64,000 nucleotides of DNA from Nitrosomonas ureae (GCF_900108305.1 NZ_FNUX01000001.1:124001-188000), one strand, 5' to 3'. Counted from the first letter of the stretch, positions 7,719 through 17,263 are shown. Notes: generated from the letters alone by a model not told the origin. Translations and numbers: made by a program.

Positions 7719-8624
7719 TCAACGCACTGATTCATGAATAGAACCCGCAGTCGAACCAATGCGCAAAAAGTTATACCGGTCTTCCGTTTCACGGTGAAAT
7801 CGGGCAAGCCGCTTTTCTGATTGCTCATCGCGTTGTTTTTCCAGCTGTAGCTTGGCAGAATTAATTTCCATCTTTTTCGGGACGGGTATCTTCAGATATT
7901 GAAGTATTCTTGCAATGACGAACTCAGGTTTCGTTAGTAAATCTTCATAATGAATCCGGCAGGGACTCAACTTAAGCATCTCAAAATAAAGTTCAAATTT
8001 TGACTGCGCAAACAGTATCTCGGAAATCGCCATGATGATTTGTTCGTTGCTTATGTCTGCCAGTTCTATTTTTCCATTCAAACCACTATTCCAATTACTT
8101 TTCCATTGCCCTGTTTGTTGGGCTACCAGGAGTGAAAGCGCTTGCGCAGCCACATCATCCCGCACGATATAAATGAATTGAGGGTTGGGGATGATCCAGG
8201 GTATCACTTTTACACGGGATAAAAAATACAGTTGATCCCAAGAAAGTTTGGTAGCGAAAATTTTATTTAACGTGCTGTGATTACCGGGCAAATGGCGCAC
8301 GAAATCATCCAATGAACTTAATCCGCACTCAGCACAGTCTGCCTGAATGCGCTCTGTATTGAAAAACTCATCAGCCAATCCCATCAATTCCGTGGCATAG
8401 AGCAATTCAGCCAGCCAGTTGGAACCGCAACGGTTTGTAAAACAGAGTATGACTTGTTTCTTGGTGCTTATTTTTATTGATAAGTCTCTAAAAAGAACTT
8501 TATCTGATTGATTAAAGTACTCTAAAGTCTCAATTTCGTGGTGCCATGGAGCATATTCGATCGGAAATGGCTGATCGAGCGTCGAACGAATAGCGTGATA
8601 AAGGGATTGTAAAAATGGCAACAT
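7719..8624 (-). CDS. Stf0-like sulfotransferase
   Basis: A 301-residue protein resembling Stf0-type (trehalose 2-sulfotransferase-like) enzymes, which move sulfate from PAPS to a sugar or lipid hydroxyl. The 5'-phosphosulfate loop is LCFTNRCGSNWLAELL (about residues 60-75). The second PAPS segment is QFIYIVRDDVAAQALSLL (about 149-166), followed by TGQWKSN as in the family. The C-terminal part has IHYEDLLTKP and ends in a basic helical stretch. Neighbours are a broken amidohydrolase and a dehydrogenase, which give no substrate clue. Frame complete; the physiological acceptor is unknown. Confidence 0.82.
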   Translation of the reverse strand: MLPFLQSLYHAIRSTLDQPFPIEYAPWHHEIETLEYFNQSDKVLFRDLSIKISTKKQVILCFTNRCGSNWLAELLYATELMGLADEFFNTERIQADCAECGLSSLDDFVRHLPGNHSTLNKIFATKLSWDQLYFLSRVKVIPWIIPNPQFIYIVRDDVAAQALSLLVAQQTGQWKSNWNSGLNGKIELADISNEQIIMAISEILFAQSKFELYFEMLKLSPCRIHYEDLLTKPEFVIARILQYLKIPVPKKMEINSAKLQLEKQRDEQSEKRLARFHRETEDRYNFLRIGSTAGSIHESVR

Positions 8625-8795
8625 CTTGCACCGACCTTATAGCACAGTATTACTGATATTGCCAAACCAGATATTTCACACGCGACGCAAAACAATTCAT
8701 ACTGACAAATTAATCAACAAATTATGGAAAGAAACGCAAAGCTCGTTTCAACTATTACTTCACGACCAGATAGAATAGTGAATCTCCGAGTAAGT

Positions 8796-9770
8796 TTAAA
8801 CAATCTTTCTATCTGTATCAGTGACTTGATTAAAAGATTTATGCTGAAAAAAATTTCTGATATTGTCCGCCAATAGTTCCAGCAAACGCTGCCTGGACTC
8901 CCGGCTGGCCCAGGCGATGTGGGGCGTGACAATCAGATTGGCAGGCCGTTGCCGCAATATCGGATTATCCTGGCCCGGGGGCTCTTCCTGAATCACATCG
9001 ATCGCGGCACCGGCAATCCGGCCCAAAGATAAGCTCTCCAGCAAATCGATTTCATTAATCAAACCACCGCGCGCGGTATTGATCAGATACGCGGAAGGTT
9101 GCATCAGCTCAAATTCCTTGCGGCTGATCAGGTGCTGCGTTTCCCGCGATAAGGGGCAATGCAGCGTAATAAAATCCGCCTGCTGTAATACCGCATCAAA
9201 TAAAGTTCTGCCAGGACGCGGCAATTTATTTTTGTGCTCCGCAATTTGTACTTGCATGCCAAATGCTCGCGCCACATCGGCCACCGCATGACCCAATTCG
9301 CCATAACCAATGATTCCCAGTGTTTTCCCGCATAACTCCCGGATACCGAAATCCAATGGACAAAAAAACTGACTGGTCTGCCAACCGCCACGTTTTACCA
9401 ACGCCTGATAGTCGACAAAATGGCACGCCAGATTCAGCATCAGCATGAACACATGCTGCACCACCGAAGGCGTAGCGTAGCCGCGCACATTGCACACCGG
9501 AATACTGCGTTCGCTGGCGGCTGCGAGATCAACATTGTTATACCCCGTCGCCGCTACGCATATGAGTTTCAGATTCCTCGCCGCAGTGATCGCCGCACGG
9601 CCGATAAACACCTTGTTGCTGACAATCACCTCAGCGTCGCGAATTCTTTCCGGCACCTCTGATTCGGAAGAATCATGATAATACTGCCACGGCGATACCG
9701 CCCGCTCCAGCGCCGCACAATCCATATCGCCGCGGGTTACAGAGCCAAAATCCAGAAAAACAGCGCGCAT
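8796..9770 (-). CDS. hprA: D-2-hydroxyacid dehydrogenase, glycerate/hydroxypyruvate reductase type
   Basis: A 324-residue NAD-dependent D-isomer hydroxyacid dehydrogenase. It shows the Rossmann motif LGIIGYGELGHAV, the catalytic Arg in NTARGGLINE, the Glu in IDVIQEEPP and the His in VTPHIAWAS. By similarity to HprA it would reduce hydroxypyruvate or glyoxylate, a plausible role in serine or glycolate metabolism. Its first 18 codons and about 40 nt of upstream DNA recur at 11377-11469, so this 5' end has been duplicated. Both copies retain the beginning of the protein, but only this one is followed by the full gene. Family certain, substrate inferred. Confidence 0.85.
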   Translation of the reverse strand: MRAVFLDFGSVTRGDMDCAALERAVSPWQYYHDSSESEVPERIRDAEVIVSNKVFIGRAAITAARNLKLICVAATGYNNVDLAAASERSIPVCNVRGYATPSVVQHVFMLMLNLACHFVDYQALVKRGGWQTSQFFCPLDFGIRELCGKTLGIIGYGELGHAVADVARAFGMQVQIAEHKNKLPRPGRTLFDAVLQQADFITLHCPLSRETQHLISRKEFELMQPSAYLINTARGGLINEIDLLESLSLGRIAGAAIDVIQEEPPGQDNPILRQRPANLIVTPHIAWASRESRQRLLELLADNIRNFFQHKSFNQVTDTDRKIV

Positions 9771-9809
9771 TTCAATACTCCGCTATGATCGAAAATCATA
9801 CTACAAGCA
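9718..9809. repeat. Long direct repeat, hprA 5' end, copy 1
   Basis: About 92 bp covering the first codons of hprA and its upstream region. Copy 2 is at 11377-11469. The first 53 bp are identical, then the copies differ by a few substitutions and a 1-bp indel. The repeat separates hprA from a 1.6-kb foreign segment. Confidence 0.9.
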
Positions 9810-9841
9810 ATTCTAGCAGCTTCAGGAACAAAACCTCACCA

Positions 9842-9863
9842 CACACTTCACAAAATATTTGAC
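9842..9863 (+). repeat. 22-bp direct repeat, copy 1
   Basis: Starts CACACTTCACAAAATA and ends TTTGAC. An identical 22-mer is at 14378-14399, and about 20 nt of weaker similarity lies to its left in both places. The two copies frame the GHR/oxidoreductase-fragment segment together with the restriction-modification gene. Confidence 0.85.
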
Positions 9864-9942
9864 GATCCAATTGAACCCGTGGAGTGCAACGAGATCGCGT
9901 TGCAATGCTCCGGCAAAGAGATATTCATCTGTCGTAATTGTT

Positions 9943-10200
9943 TCATTGATTTGCATTGGCGACAGTGAATCGCTGCCCCATACGGGACGGTTTTTCGAGC
10001 TCGTCGACAACTGCAACCGCAAAATCTTCAGCGCTGATAGCATTTTCGGCTGGACTGCCGGATCCTGTCAGATAAACGCCAGTACGTTGTCTAGGTGCGA
10101 TCATCGGCGCGGAGGAAAGCATAGCCCAGGAAAATCCGCTGGATGACCGATACGCATCCAGCACGCCCGAAAGCGTAGCCGCTTCTGCAACAACAGCGAG
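9943..10200 (-). pseudogene. C-terminal remnant of an NAD(P)H-binding oxidoreductase (NmrA/YwnB-like)
   Basis: An 85-codon fragment on the minus strand without a proper start; an in-frame stop precedes it at 10201-10203. It reads SSAPMIAPRQRTGVYL, then AISAEDFAVAVVDELEKP and QRFTVANANQ at the end. This pattern matches the C-terminal third of atypical short-chain NAD(P)H-binding proteins (NADH-flavin reductase-like). The Rossmann-fold N-terminus is missing. It is one of several gene pieces in this mosaic segment. Confidence 0.65.
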
Positions 10201-10227
10201 TCAGCTGGTTTATTGTGTATAGCAGAC

Positions 10228-11205
10228 TCAGAGCGTTTCACGCCCATGCGGCTGATCCAGATTCAGCAGCGGACCTGCCGGCACTATCCCGGTGGGATTG
10301 ATGGTGACGTGGCTGCGGTAGTAATGGCCCTTGATGTGCTGCATGTTCACAGTTGCAGCCACACCGGGCCACTGATACAGCTCACGCACATAGGCCGACA
10401 GGTTGGGATAATCCGCAATTTGCCTGAGATTGCATTTGAAGTGGCCGTGGTACACCAGATCAAAGCGGATCAGTGTGGTGAACAGCCGCCAGTCGGCCTC
10501 GGTCAGGGTGTTGCCCAGCAGATAGCGTCGACCGGCCAATCGCTGCTCCAGCTCATCAAGCATGTCAAACAGTGGCCAGAACGCCTGCTCATAGGCTTCG
10601 GTCGTAGTGGCGAAGCCGGCCTTGTAGACGCCGTTGTTGATGCGGTCATAGATGCGCGCATTGAGTTCGTCGATCTGCATGCGCAGCGCTTCTGGATAGT
10701 AATCACCCGGCTTGGCGCCGATGCCGTCGAAGGCGCTGTTGAACATGCGGATGATCTCCGCCGATTCGTTGTTGACGATTCGCTGCTGTTGTTTGTCCCA
10801 CAATACCGGCACCGTGACCCGGCCGCTGTAGTCGGGATCATCGGCGGTATAAACCTGATGCAGATAGTCGGCGCCATTCAGCGGGTCGGCAATGACTCCA
10901 TCGTCCGGGCCAAAGGTCCAGCCATGTTCGCGCATCAGCGGGTTGACCACGGATACGCTGATCATGTCTTCCAGCCCCTTGAGCGCACGGAAGATAAGGG
11001 TGCGGTGGGCCCAGGGACAGGCCAGCGAGACATACAGATGGTAGCGGCCCGCTTCGGCCTGAAAGCCACCGCCACCGCTCGGGCCGACGCTGCCATCGGC
11101 AGTGATCCAGTGGCGGTATTGTGCTTCGGTACGGACGAAACGGCCTTGGGTGGAATCCGTGTCATACCATTTATTGACCCATTGTCCATCGATAAGCAGA
11201 CCCAT
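10228..11205 (-). CDS. Glutathionyl-hydroquinone reductase (YqjG/Xi-class GST)
   Basis: A 325-residue Xi-class glutathione transferase that reduces glutathionyl-hydroquinones. The catalytic cysteine is in SLACPWAHRTL (Cys63), with the family signatures WDKQQQRIVNNESAEIIRM and the helical domain LGNTLTEADWRLF. The open frame continues upstream to 11379, but the ATG at 11205 is preferred: it begins the conserved MGLLIDGQWV and has AGGAG 8 nt before it. GC content is clearly higher than in the surrounding genes. The gene is flanked on both sides by fragments of unrelated oxidoreductase genes, so it was probably acquired as part of a foreign block. Confidence 0.93.
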   Translation of the reverse strand: MGLLIDGQWVNKWYDTDSTQGRFVRTEAQYRHWITADGSVGPSGGGGFQAEAGRYHLYVSLACPWAHRTLIFRALKGLEDMISVSVVNPLMREHGWTFGPDDGVIADPLNGADYLHQVYTADDPDYSGRVTVPVLWDKQQQRIVNNESAEIIRMFNSAFDGIGAKPGDYYPEALRMQIDELNARIYDRINNGVYKAGFATTTEAYEQAFWPLFDMLDELEQRLAGRRYLLGNTLTEADWRLFTTLIRFDLVYHGHFKCNLRQIADYPNLSAYVRELYQWPGVAATVNMQHIKGHYYRSHVTINPTGIVPAGPLLNLDQPHGRETL

Positions 11206-11227
11206 GTGTTGTTCTCCTGTAAACGAG

Positions 11228-11376
11228 AGTGAATGGCTGGCCGATTGCAATAACGCAGTCGGCGCATGGCGTGCACATCTTCCAGCATGGCACGTTGCGT
11301 GGCCGGCACGTAGTCGATCAGCTCGGCCTTGATGAAACCGGGGTCCACTGCGTTGGCGCGAATGCCCCGGGTGGCG
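11228..11376 (-). pseudogene. C-terminal remnant of a short-chain dehydrogenase fused to a copy of the hprA start
   Basis: The minus strand encodes RGIRANAVDPGFIKAELIDY and then ATQRAMLEDVHAMRRL, a typical C-terminal stretch of short-chain dehydrogenases (G-I-R-x-N-A-V-x-P-G-F). It is joined in frame to the duplicated first 18 codons of hprA (11377-11430), producing a chimeric reading frame. The catalytic SDR core (YxxxK) is absent. It is a fragment beside the GHR gene, probably its former neighbour in the donor. Confidence 0.7.
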
Positions 11377-11469
11377 CAATCCATATCGCCGCGGGTTACA
11401 GAGCCAAAATCCAGAAAAACAGCGCGCATCTCAATACTCCTCCTATGATCGAAAATCATACCACAAGCG
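11377..11469. repeat. Long direct repeat, hprA 5' end, copy 2
   Basis: The second copy of 9718-9809, including an ATG and the first 18 hprA codons, but cut off and joined to the SDR fragment. The 70 nt to its right lead directly into the restriction-modification gene. Confidence 0.9.
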
Positions 11470-11539
11470 ATGCTTGGACGTTTCCTGCGGATCACGTAGA
11501 ATCGTGCGATCCAAATAGATACGCATATCCGGAGAACGC

Positions 11540-14316
11540 ATGGCACTGGCCTGGAACGAAATCAAAGATCGCGCACTGGCGTTTTCCAGAGAATGGATCA
11601 AAACGGAATCGGAAAATTCTGATGCAAAGCCTTTCTGGATTGAATTCTTCCATGTCTTTGGCATTACTTCCCGGCGCATCGGCAGTTTTGAGCAAAAGGT
11701 CAAAAAGCTCGGTGGCCGCGATGGCTATATCGACTGGTTATGGAAAGGCAACCTGCTGATCGAGCACAAATCGCGCGGCAAAGACTTGGATCGCGCTTAC
11801 CAGCAGGCCATCGATTATTTCCCCGGTTTGAAAGAACACGAGTTGCCCCGTTTTATTTTGGTCAGCGATTTTGCGCGCTTCCGTCTGTACGACACGGTCG
11901 AAGGTACGCATACCGAGTTCCCGCTCAAGGAACTGTACAAAAACGTCAAGCTGTTCTGGTTCATTGCCGGTTACCAGCCGCAAAAAATTTCCCCGCAAAG
12001 CCCGGTCAACGCCAAGGCAGTGCAACGCATGGCCAAACTGCACGACCGCCTGAAACAAATCGGCTACACCGGTCACGCGCTGGAAGTGTATCTGGTGCGC
12101 CTGCTGTTTTGTTTGTTTGCCGAAGACACCGGCATTTTCGAGCGCACGCAGTTCACCGAATTCATCGAACAGCAAACGCGCGAAGACGGCAGCGACCTGG
12201 CACCGCAACTGGCACAACTGTTCGACGTGCTCAACACGCCGGAAGCCGCGCGGCTGAAAAACCTCGACGACACGCTGACGCGCTTTCCGTACATCAACGG
12301 AAAACTGTTTGAAGAACGTCTGCCACTCGCCAGCTTCGACAGCCACATGCGCGCCGCGCTGTTGTATTGCTGCGCACTGGATTGGAGCGGTATTTCACCG
12401 GCGATTTTCGGCTCGTTGTTCCAGAACATCATGGACGAAACGCCGAACGCGCGGCGTAACCTCGGTGCGCACTACACCACCGAAGAAAACATCCTGAAAC
12501 TGATCCGCCCGTTATTTCTCGATGAACTGCACGCGGAATTCGCCAAAATCAAGCACAACACCAAACGCCTGCAAATCTTCCATAACAAACTGGCCAGCCT
12601 GAAATTTCTCGATCCGGCATGCGGCTGCGGCAATTTCCTGGTAATCGCCTACCGCGAACTGCGCCGGCTCGAACTGGAAGTGTTGCGCGCATTGCACGAC
12701 AGCGGCCAGCAAACGCTGGACATCACCAGTATCATTCAGATCAATTCCACGGTATCGAAATCGAAGAATTTCCAGCGCAAATCGCACAAGTCGCATTATG
12801 GCTGACCGACCATCAGATGAATGCGCTGGTGTCGGAAGAATTCGGCCAGTACTTCATCCGCCTGCCGCTCAACAAATCCGCGCACATCGTGCACGGCAAT
12901 GCGTTGCAACTGGACTGGAACAGCGTCATTCCGGCAACGCAATGTCATTATGTAATGGGAAATCCACCGTTTATAGGAAAAACTTACTTGAACGATACGC
13001 AACGGATCGATGTCGCTGCGATTTTCCACGATACCAAAAATGCCGGATTGCTCGATTACGTCGCCTGCTGGTACCGCAAAGCCACCGACTACATCACCGC
13101 CCATCCGGCAATCCGGGCCGCGTTTGTTTCCACCAATTCGATCACGCAAGGCGAGCAGGTCGGCGTGTTATGGCCGGATTTGCTACGGCGCGGCGTACAT
13201 ATTCATTATGCTCACCGCACCTTTCAGTGGATGAGCGAAGCCAAAGGCAAAGCCGCGGTGCATTGCGTCATCATCGGATTTGGCTTGCAGGAAGCTACGC
13301 ATAAAACCATTTTCGAGTATGCCGACATTCAAGGTGAATCGCATGCCATCACGGCAAAAAATATCAATCCCTATTTGGTGGATGCTTCAGATGTAGTTTT
13401 GGACAATCGGACAAATCCGATTTGTGATGTTCCTGAAATGCTCTATGGTAACAAGCCAGTTGATGGCGGGAATCTTCTACTCTCATCAGAAGAAAAAACC
13501 GAATTACTTAGTAAAGAACCGAAAGCTGAAAAATGGCTACGGCCACTTCTTGGTGCTGAAGAGTTTATTAATGGCAAAAAGCGCTGGTGTTTATGGCTTG
13601 TTGGTATATCTCCGAATGAGCTACGTGCCATGCCTGAGGTGATGAAACGTGTTGAAGCTGTGCGAGTATTCCGGCTCAAAAGCACTAAAGCACAAACCCG
13701 GCAACACGCAGTAACTGCTACTTTATTTGTCGAAAATCGTCAGCCAGAAAACAATTATATTCTTGTACCACGCGTATCTTCTGAACGTAGATTATTTGTA
13801 CCAATAGGATTTCTCGATTGCCATACTATTAGTACCGATTTAAATAACATGCTCCCGAACGCCACCCTCTATCACTTCGGCATCCTCACTTCGACGATGC
13901 ACAACGCCTGGATGCGCACGGTGTGCGGTCGTTTGAAAAGTGATTACCGCTATTCCGTCGGCATTGTCTACAACAACTTCCCGTGGCCTGAAATCCTCCC
14001 TAACCCCCCTTTGGCAAAGGGGGGAAGCGTGCAGCGCGGAGGGATTTCCGCCATCGAAACCGCCGCGCAGGCCGTGCTCGATGCCCGCGCGCAGTTTCCC
14101 GATGCTACACTGGCCGACTTGTACGACCCGCTGGCCATGCCGCCGGAATTGGTACGCGCGCACCAGGCTTTGGATCGCGCCGTCGATGCAGCGTATGGCA
14201 AGAAATCCTTTGCGTCCGAAGCGGAGCGGGTGGCGTTTTTGTTTGAACGCTACCAAGCCATTACCAGCCTGCTGCCCGCCAACGCAACGAAGAAATCCAG
14301 GAATAGCCGCCACTGA
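11540..14316 (+). pseudogene. MmeI-like (type IIL) restriction-methyltransferase, frameshifted
   Basis: The gene spans about 925 codons in two frames. Part 1 (11540-12805) carries the N-terminal nuclease site D65-x9-E75-x-K77 in YIDWLWKGNLLIEHKSRG, the spacing known for MmeI, then a helical linker and methylase motif I, LDPACGCGNFLV. Part 2, frame 1 from about 12745, resumes with QFHGIEIEEFPAQIAQVAL, then motif IV GNPPFIGKTYL and a target-recognition region. Frame is lost near 12740-12750. There the DNA could have read ATCAATCA and lost one ATCA unit, a 4-nt deletion that exactly explains the shift. A single enzyme would both cut and methylate; as sequenced, the product stops after motif I. 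A sequencing error cannot be excluded. Confidence 0.88.
13991..14047. repeat. Nested palindromic repeat inside the restriction-modification gene
   Basis: A perfect hairpin CCCCCCTTT-GGC-AAAGGGGGG at 14004-14024, framed by outer arms AAATCCTCCC and GGAGGGATTT. It is read in frame as NPPLAKGG...QRGGIS within an otherwise conserved region, so it looks like a mobile palindromic element tolerated in coding sequence. Confidence 0.7.
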
Positions 14317-14377
14317 AGCAACTGCAGGCACCGGTGAAATGCAATTGATCAGCGGTTTCAGAAAAACCCTCTCGCCG

Positions 14378-14399
14378 CACACTTCACAAAATATTTGAC
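14378..14399 (+). repeat. 22-bp direct repeat, copy 2
   Basis: Identical to 9842-9863. It lies about 60 nt after the end of the restriction-modification gene and marks the right edge of the mosaic segment. Confidence 0.85.
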
Positions 14400-14480
14400 C
14401 GTGTACTATTAATATTGGACTTGATACATTGTTCTTCTTCCCTCACATGTCGATGTGATTGCTAGCGAGGAAATAAAACT

Positions 14481-15845
14481 ATGACTGAATCAAAATCCAG
14501 TACCTCGAGCGTGATTGATGTCAAGGCTGATTCACAGGAAGCGCTTGCCATCAGCCAATTCGTTCAACGGAAAATCCTGCTGCGTTTGTTTCTAGGGTGG
14601 TTGTTTCTCAGCGTCACGATCGGTGGCGTCGTTCTATGGCTGGAAATTTCGCGCTTTCAGCAATTCGTGCATGCGCTTGCGCTGAAGGAATCCGCCGTAC
14701 TCAGCGGTGAATCCTCTTATGATCTGGAACAACTGGATAGCCCGGCTCATCAACATTTGACCCATCTGGCACAGCAATTGGTCGAGCGCAATTTCCTCGT
14801 GGTCGAGCTCTATGATGTCAACAAGCAACTCAAGATCGAAGCAATCCGTCAAGGACAAAAAACTACCGGGCAATGGATCAACAGCCATCGCCACCAATTT
14901 CCCAAACGCGGTGATTTTTTCCAGGAATTTCATTTAATTCAAGATAAACTGCTGCTGGTCATACTGGTTCCGATCAAAGGACCTCAGCATACCTTGATGG
15001 GTTATTTCGAAGGCATTTACCAGGTTGACCAGGAGACTCAGAGTTCGATCAAGGATGAACTGTTTCACACACTGTTACTGATTACCATCAGCATCACTTT
15101 TACCACCCTGCTGATGTATCCGATTCTGCTTATGCTCAATCGGGAGCTCACCAAGCTCTCCACCGACCTTTTAACCGGCAATCTGGAATTGATGAATGTG
15201 ATGGGTTGCGCCATTGCGGAGCGCGACTCCGATACCAACAGCCATAATTACCGTGTTACCTTCTATGCGCTCCGGCTGGGAGAAAAAATCGGGCTGCGTC
15301 ATGAAAGCATTCTTAATCTGATCACCGGCGCTTTCCTGCACGATGTCGGCAAGATCGGGATCCGCGATCCCATTTTGCTAAAACCGGGCAAGCTGACCCC
15401 GCAGGAATTTGAGATCATGAAAACGCATGTCACACTGGGCGTGGATATATTAAAACAATCCAGCTGGCTCAGCGGAGCGTGCGATGTTGCTCATTTTCAC
15501 CACGAGAAATATGACGGCAGCGGTTATCCGGAGGGGCTCAAGGGTGAAGAAATTCCGTTGAATGCGCGGATATTCGCCATTGCCGACGTGTTCGATGCAC
15601 TGACCTCCAAACGTCCGTATAAGGAATCGTGGACGGTGCACGACGCCATCGCCGAACTTGAACGCGATAGCGGCACTCATTTCGATCCGCGGTTATTAAG
15701 TATTTTTGTGTCGATCGCGCCCGCGCTCTATCAGCAGGTGACTGACATGGAGGAAAGCCAGATGATTACCATGGTAAAACGCTGCATTTCCCGCTATTTC
15801 CTGACAACCGTAATGAGCACCAAATCTCACAACCACACACTTTGA
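14481..15845 (+). CDS. Membrane HD-GYP cyclic-di-GMP phosphodiesterase
   Basis: A 454-residue two-pass membrane protein. The first transmembrane helix is at about residues 35-55, followed by a periplasmic sensor region of about 140 residues, and the second helix is near 195-215. The cytoplasmic HD-GYP domain has FLHDVGKIGI, then THVTLG, FHHEKYDGSGYPEGLKG and FAIADVFDALTSKRPY, so all metal and GYP residues are present. It should hydrolyse c-di-GMP in response to an extracytoplasmic signal, lowering biofilm signalling. AGGAAA lies upstream of the ATG. Transcribed alone; the next gene is convergent. Confidence 0.93.
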   Translation: MTESKSSTSSVIDVKADSQEALAISQFVQRKILLRLFLGWLFLSVTIGGVVLWLEISRFQQFVHALALKESAVLSGESSYDLEQLDSPAHQHLTHLAQQLVERNFLVVELYDVNKQLKIEAIRQGQKTTGQWINSHRHQFPKRGDFFQEFHLIQDKLLLVILVPIKGPQHTLMGYFEGIYQVDQETQSSIKDELFHTLLLITISITFTTLLMYPILLMLNRELTKLSTDLLTGNLELMNVMGCAIAERDSDTNSHNYRVTFYALRLGEKIGLRHESILNLITGAFLHDVGKIGIRDPILLKPGKLTPQEFEIMKTHVTLGVDILKQSSWLSGACDVAHFHHEKYDGSGYPEGLKGEEIPLNARIFAIADVFDALTSKRPYKESWTVHDAIAELERDSGTHFDPRLLSIFVSIAPALYQQVTDMEESQMITMVKRCISRYFLTTVMSTKSHNHTL

Positions 15846-15916
15846 ATCAAAGCGCATTAATTTCTGATAGGAATCAGTAAGAGTTACTGTTGGCCAAAAT
15901 GGGTTATCTGGAAAAA

Positions 15917-17140
15917 TTATTTGGCAATCGTAATACTCGGCACACCGATGCGCGGCAAATCGGTGACGGTCATTTGAAATAGCAGAAACAGCAACTGAAA
16001 TGCATCCCGATTCCAGCGCGCATGCGATCCTATCGTATTGATCGCATAGTATCGGTTATTCCAGCGGATAGAAAAATCGGCATCGGCAGGAGGCACATTG
16101 GAAACCACAAATTCCATGGTTTGATCAGGATTCTCGTTGTTGAGGATAGGCGGCGTTCGAGTATCTTTCCCGACCTGATATCCCTTCTCATTGCCGAGTG
16201 CTTTGCCCAGAGAACCAAGAATCGAGTGAAAGCTTCGCAACCGGAACATACCATTCATTGGCCATTCACCGCCATAATGACCGGCACGGATATCAAACGC
16301 AATATCGCTGACATCCCAGTCTCTAGCACGCTCATTCAGCGCTTCGCGCTCTTCCTCGGGAAGCATATCGGGATCATAATTGGTAATCAGAATGGGCCCC
16401 GAGGTATGTTTGCGCAAAGTAAAGGTATCATCCCCGGAATCATAGTGTACGATAAATTCTTTTTGCAACGACTGGAAGCTATCCGGCGCGATCGAGCTGG
16501 ATGGAATCTTCCAGGCATGTTTCAGCAACAGCGGTTCCGCATACAACTGGTTGTGATCCTGGATCGCGGATAAATGCAGCGCCACGCGGCGAAACATTTC
16601 ATAACCCGCTTTATCCGAAGGATTATTGCGATGCACACTATGTTGTTCCGACTGCATTATGCGCACTTCCTGCGCCATCATGCGCAGCAGCATATCGACA
16701 TCAAAATGCTGACGCAGCAACAACGTCAACTTGTTTTGCGGGAATGGCGTCAGCAAGCGCTGAGTGAACTCTTCCCCTTCGATCGGAACGATGCTGATAG
16801 TCGGGCTTTCGGCCAGACTACCACCGAAAATCGGCATCAGCGTTGCACCGGCGAGACCTCCAGCGGCTGGCATAGCGCCAGCGTTGGCAACAAAAGTAAA
16901 AGTAGCTGCGATATTGGATACGCCGGTAAAATGCACCGGTTGACGGTAATGCGCGCGTACGATATTTACCAATAGCTGCTGTGATATGGAATCGGTAACC
17001 GCTTCATCATACGCAGTCACAGCGCGATTCAACGCCAGCGGCGATATACAGCCGATCAGGGTGATCAAAACAAAAAAGCACAGCAATCGCCGCAAGAATA
17101 ACCACTGATAACTTGATTGCCATCTTTTATGCTTCACCAC
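15917..17140 (-). CDS. Conserved hypothetical lipoprotein
   Basis: A 407-residue protein. The N-terminus is basic, followed by a hydrophobic stretch ending LITLIGC, a lipobox with cysteine at about residue 31, so it is probably anchored in the outer membrane. The rest is soluble, with a glycine/alanine-rich patch near residues 85-105 and the closing segment FSIRWNNRYYAINTIGSHARWN. I know of no function for this family. Genes on either side are unrelated (HD-GYP protein, dnaB). The start is supported by the signal sequence. Confidence 0.7.
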   Translation of the reverse strand: MVKHKRWQSSYQWLFLRRLLCFFVLITLIGCISPLALNRAVTAYDEAVTDSISQQLLVNIVRAHYRQPVHFTGVSNIAATFTFVANAGAMPAAGGLAGATLMPIFGGSLAESPTISIVPIEGEEFTQRLLTPFPQNKLTLLLRQHFDVDMLLRMMAQEVRIMQSEQHSVHRNNPSDKAGYEMFRRVALHLSAIQDHNQLYAEPLLLKHAWKIPSSSIAPDSFQSLQKEFIVHYDSGDDTFTLRKHTSGPILITNYDPDMLPEEEREALNERARDWDVSDIAFDIRAGHYGGEWPMNGMFRLRSFHSILGSLGKALGNEKGYQVGKDTRTPPILNNENPDQTMEFVVSNVPPADADFSIRWNNRYYAINTIGSHARWNRDAFQLLFLLFQMTVTDLPRIGVPSITIAK

Positions 17141-17263
17141 TCATCCTCCATCCCGAAATAGGTTCTCCGATACAAAGCCGCACAAACCCATTATCTGTTC
17201 CATGCGCTGAAAGTTAAGCGCCGGATGAACTACAAGAAATCAGTCATTGCGGCAAAAATTCCA

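Noticed and set aside
10213-11232. A 339-codon plus-strand open frame opposite the glutathionyl-hydroquinone reductase
   Set aside because: It is the antisense shadow of a high-GC gene. Its product has no recognisable motif, and the minus-strand protein is clearly conserved with a good ribosome site.
12730-12760. Phase-variable tetranucleotide tract in the RM gene
   Set aside because: Only one to two ATCA units are present; too few for efficient slippage, so a simple frameshift mutation is more likely.
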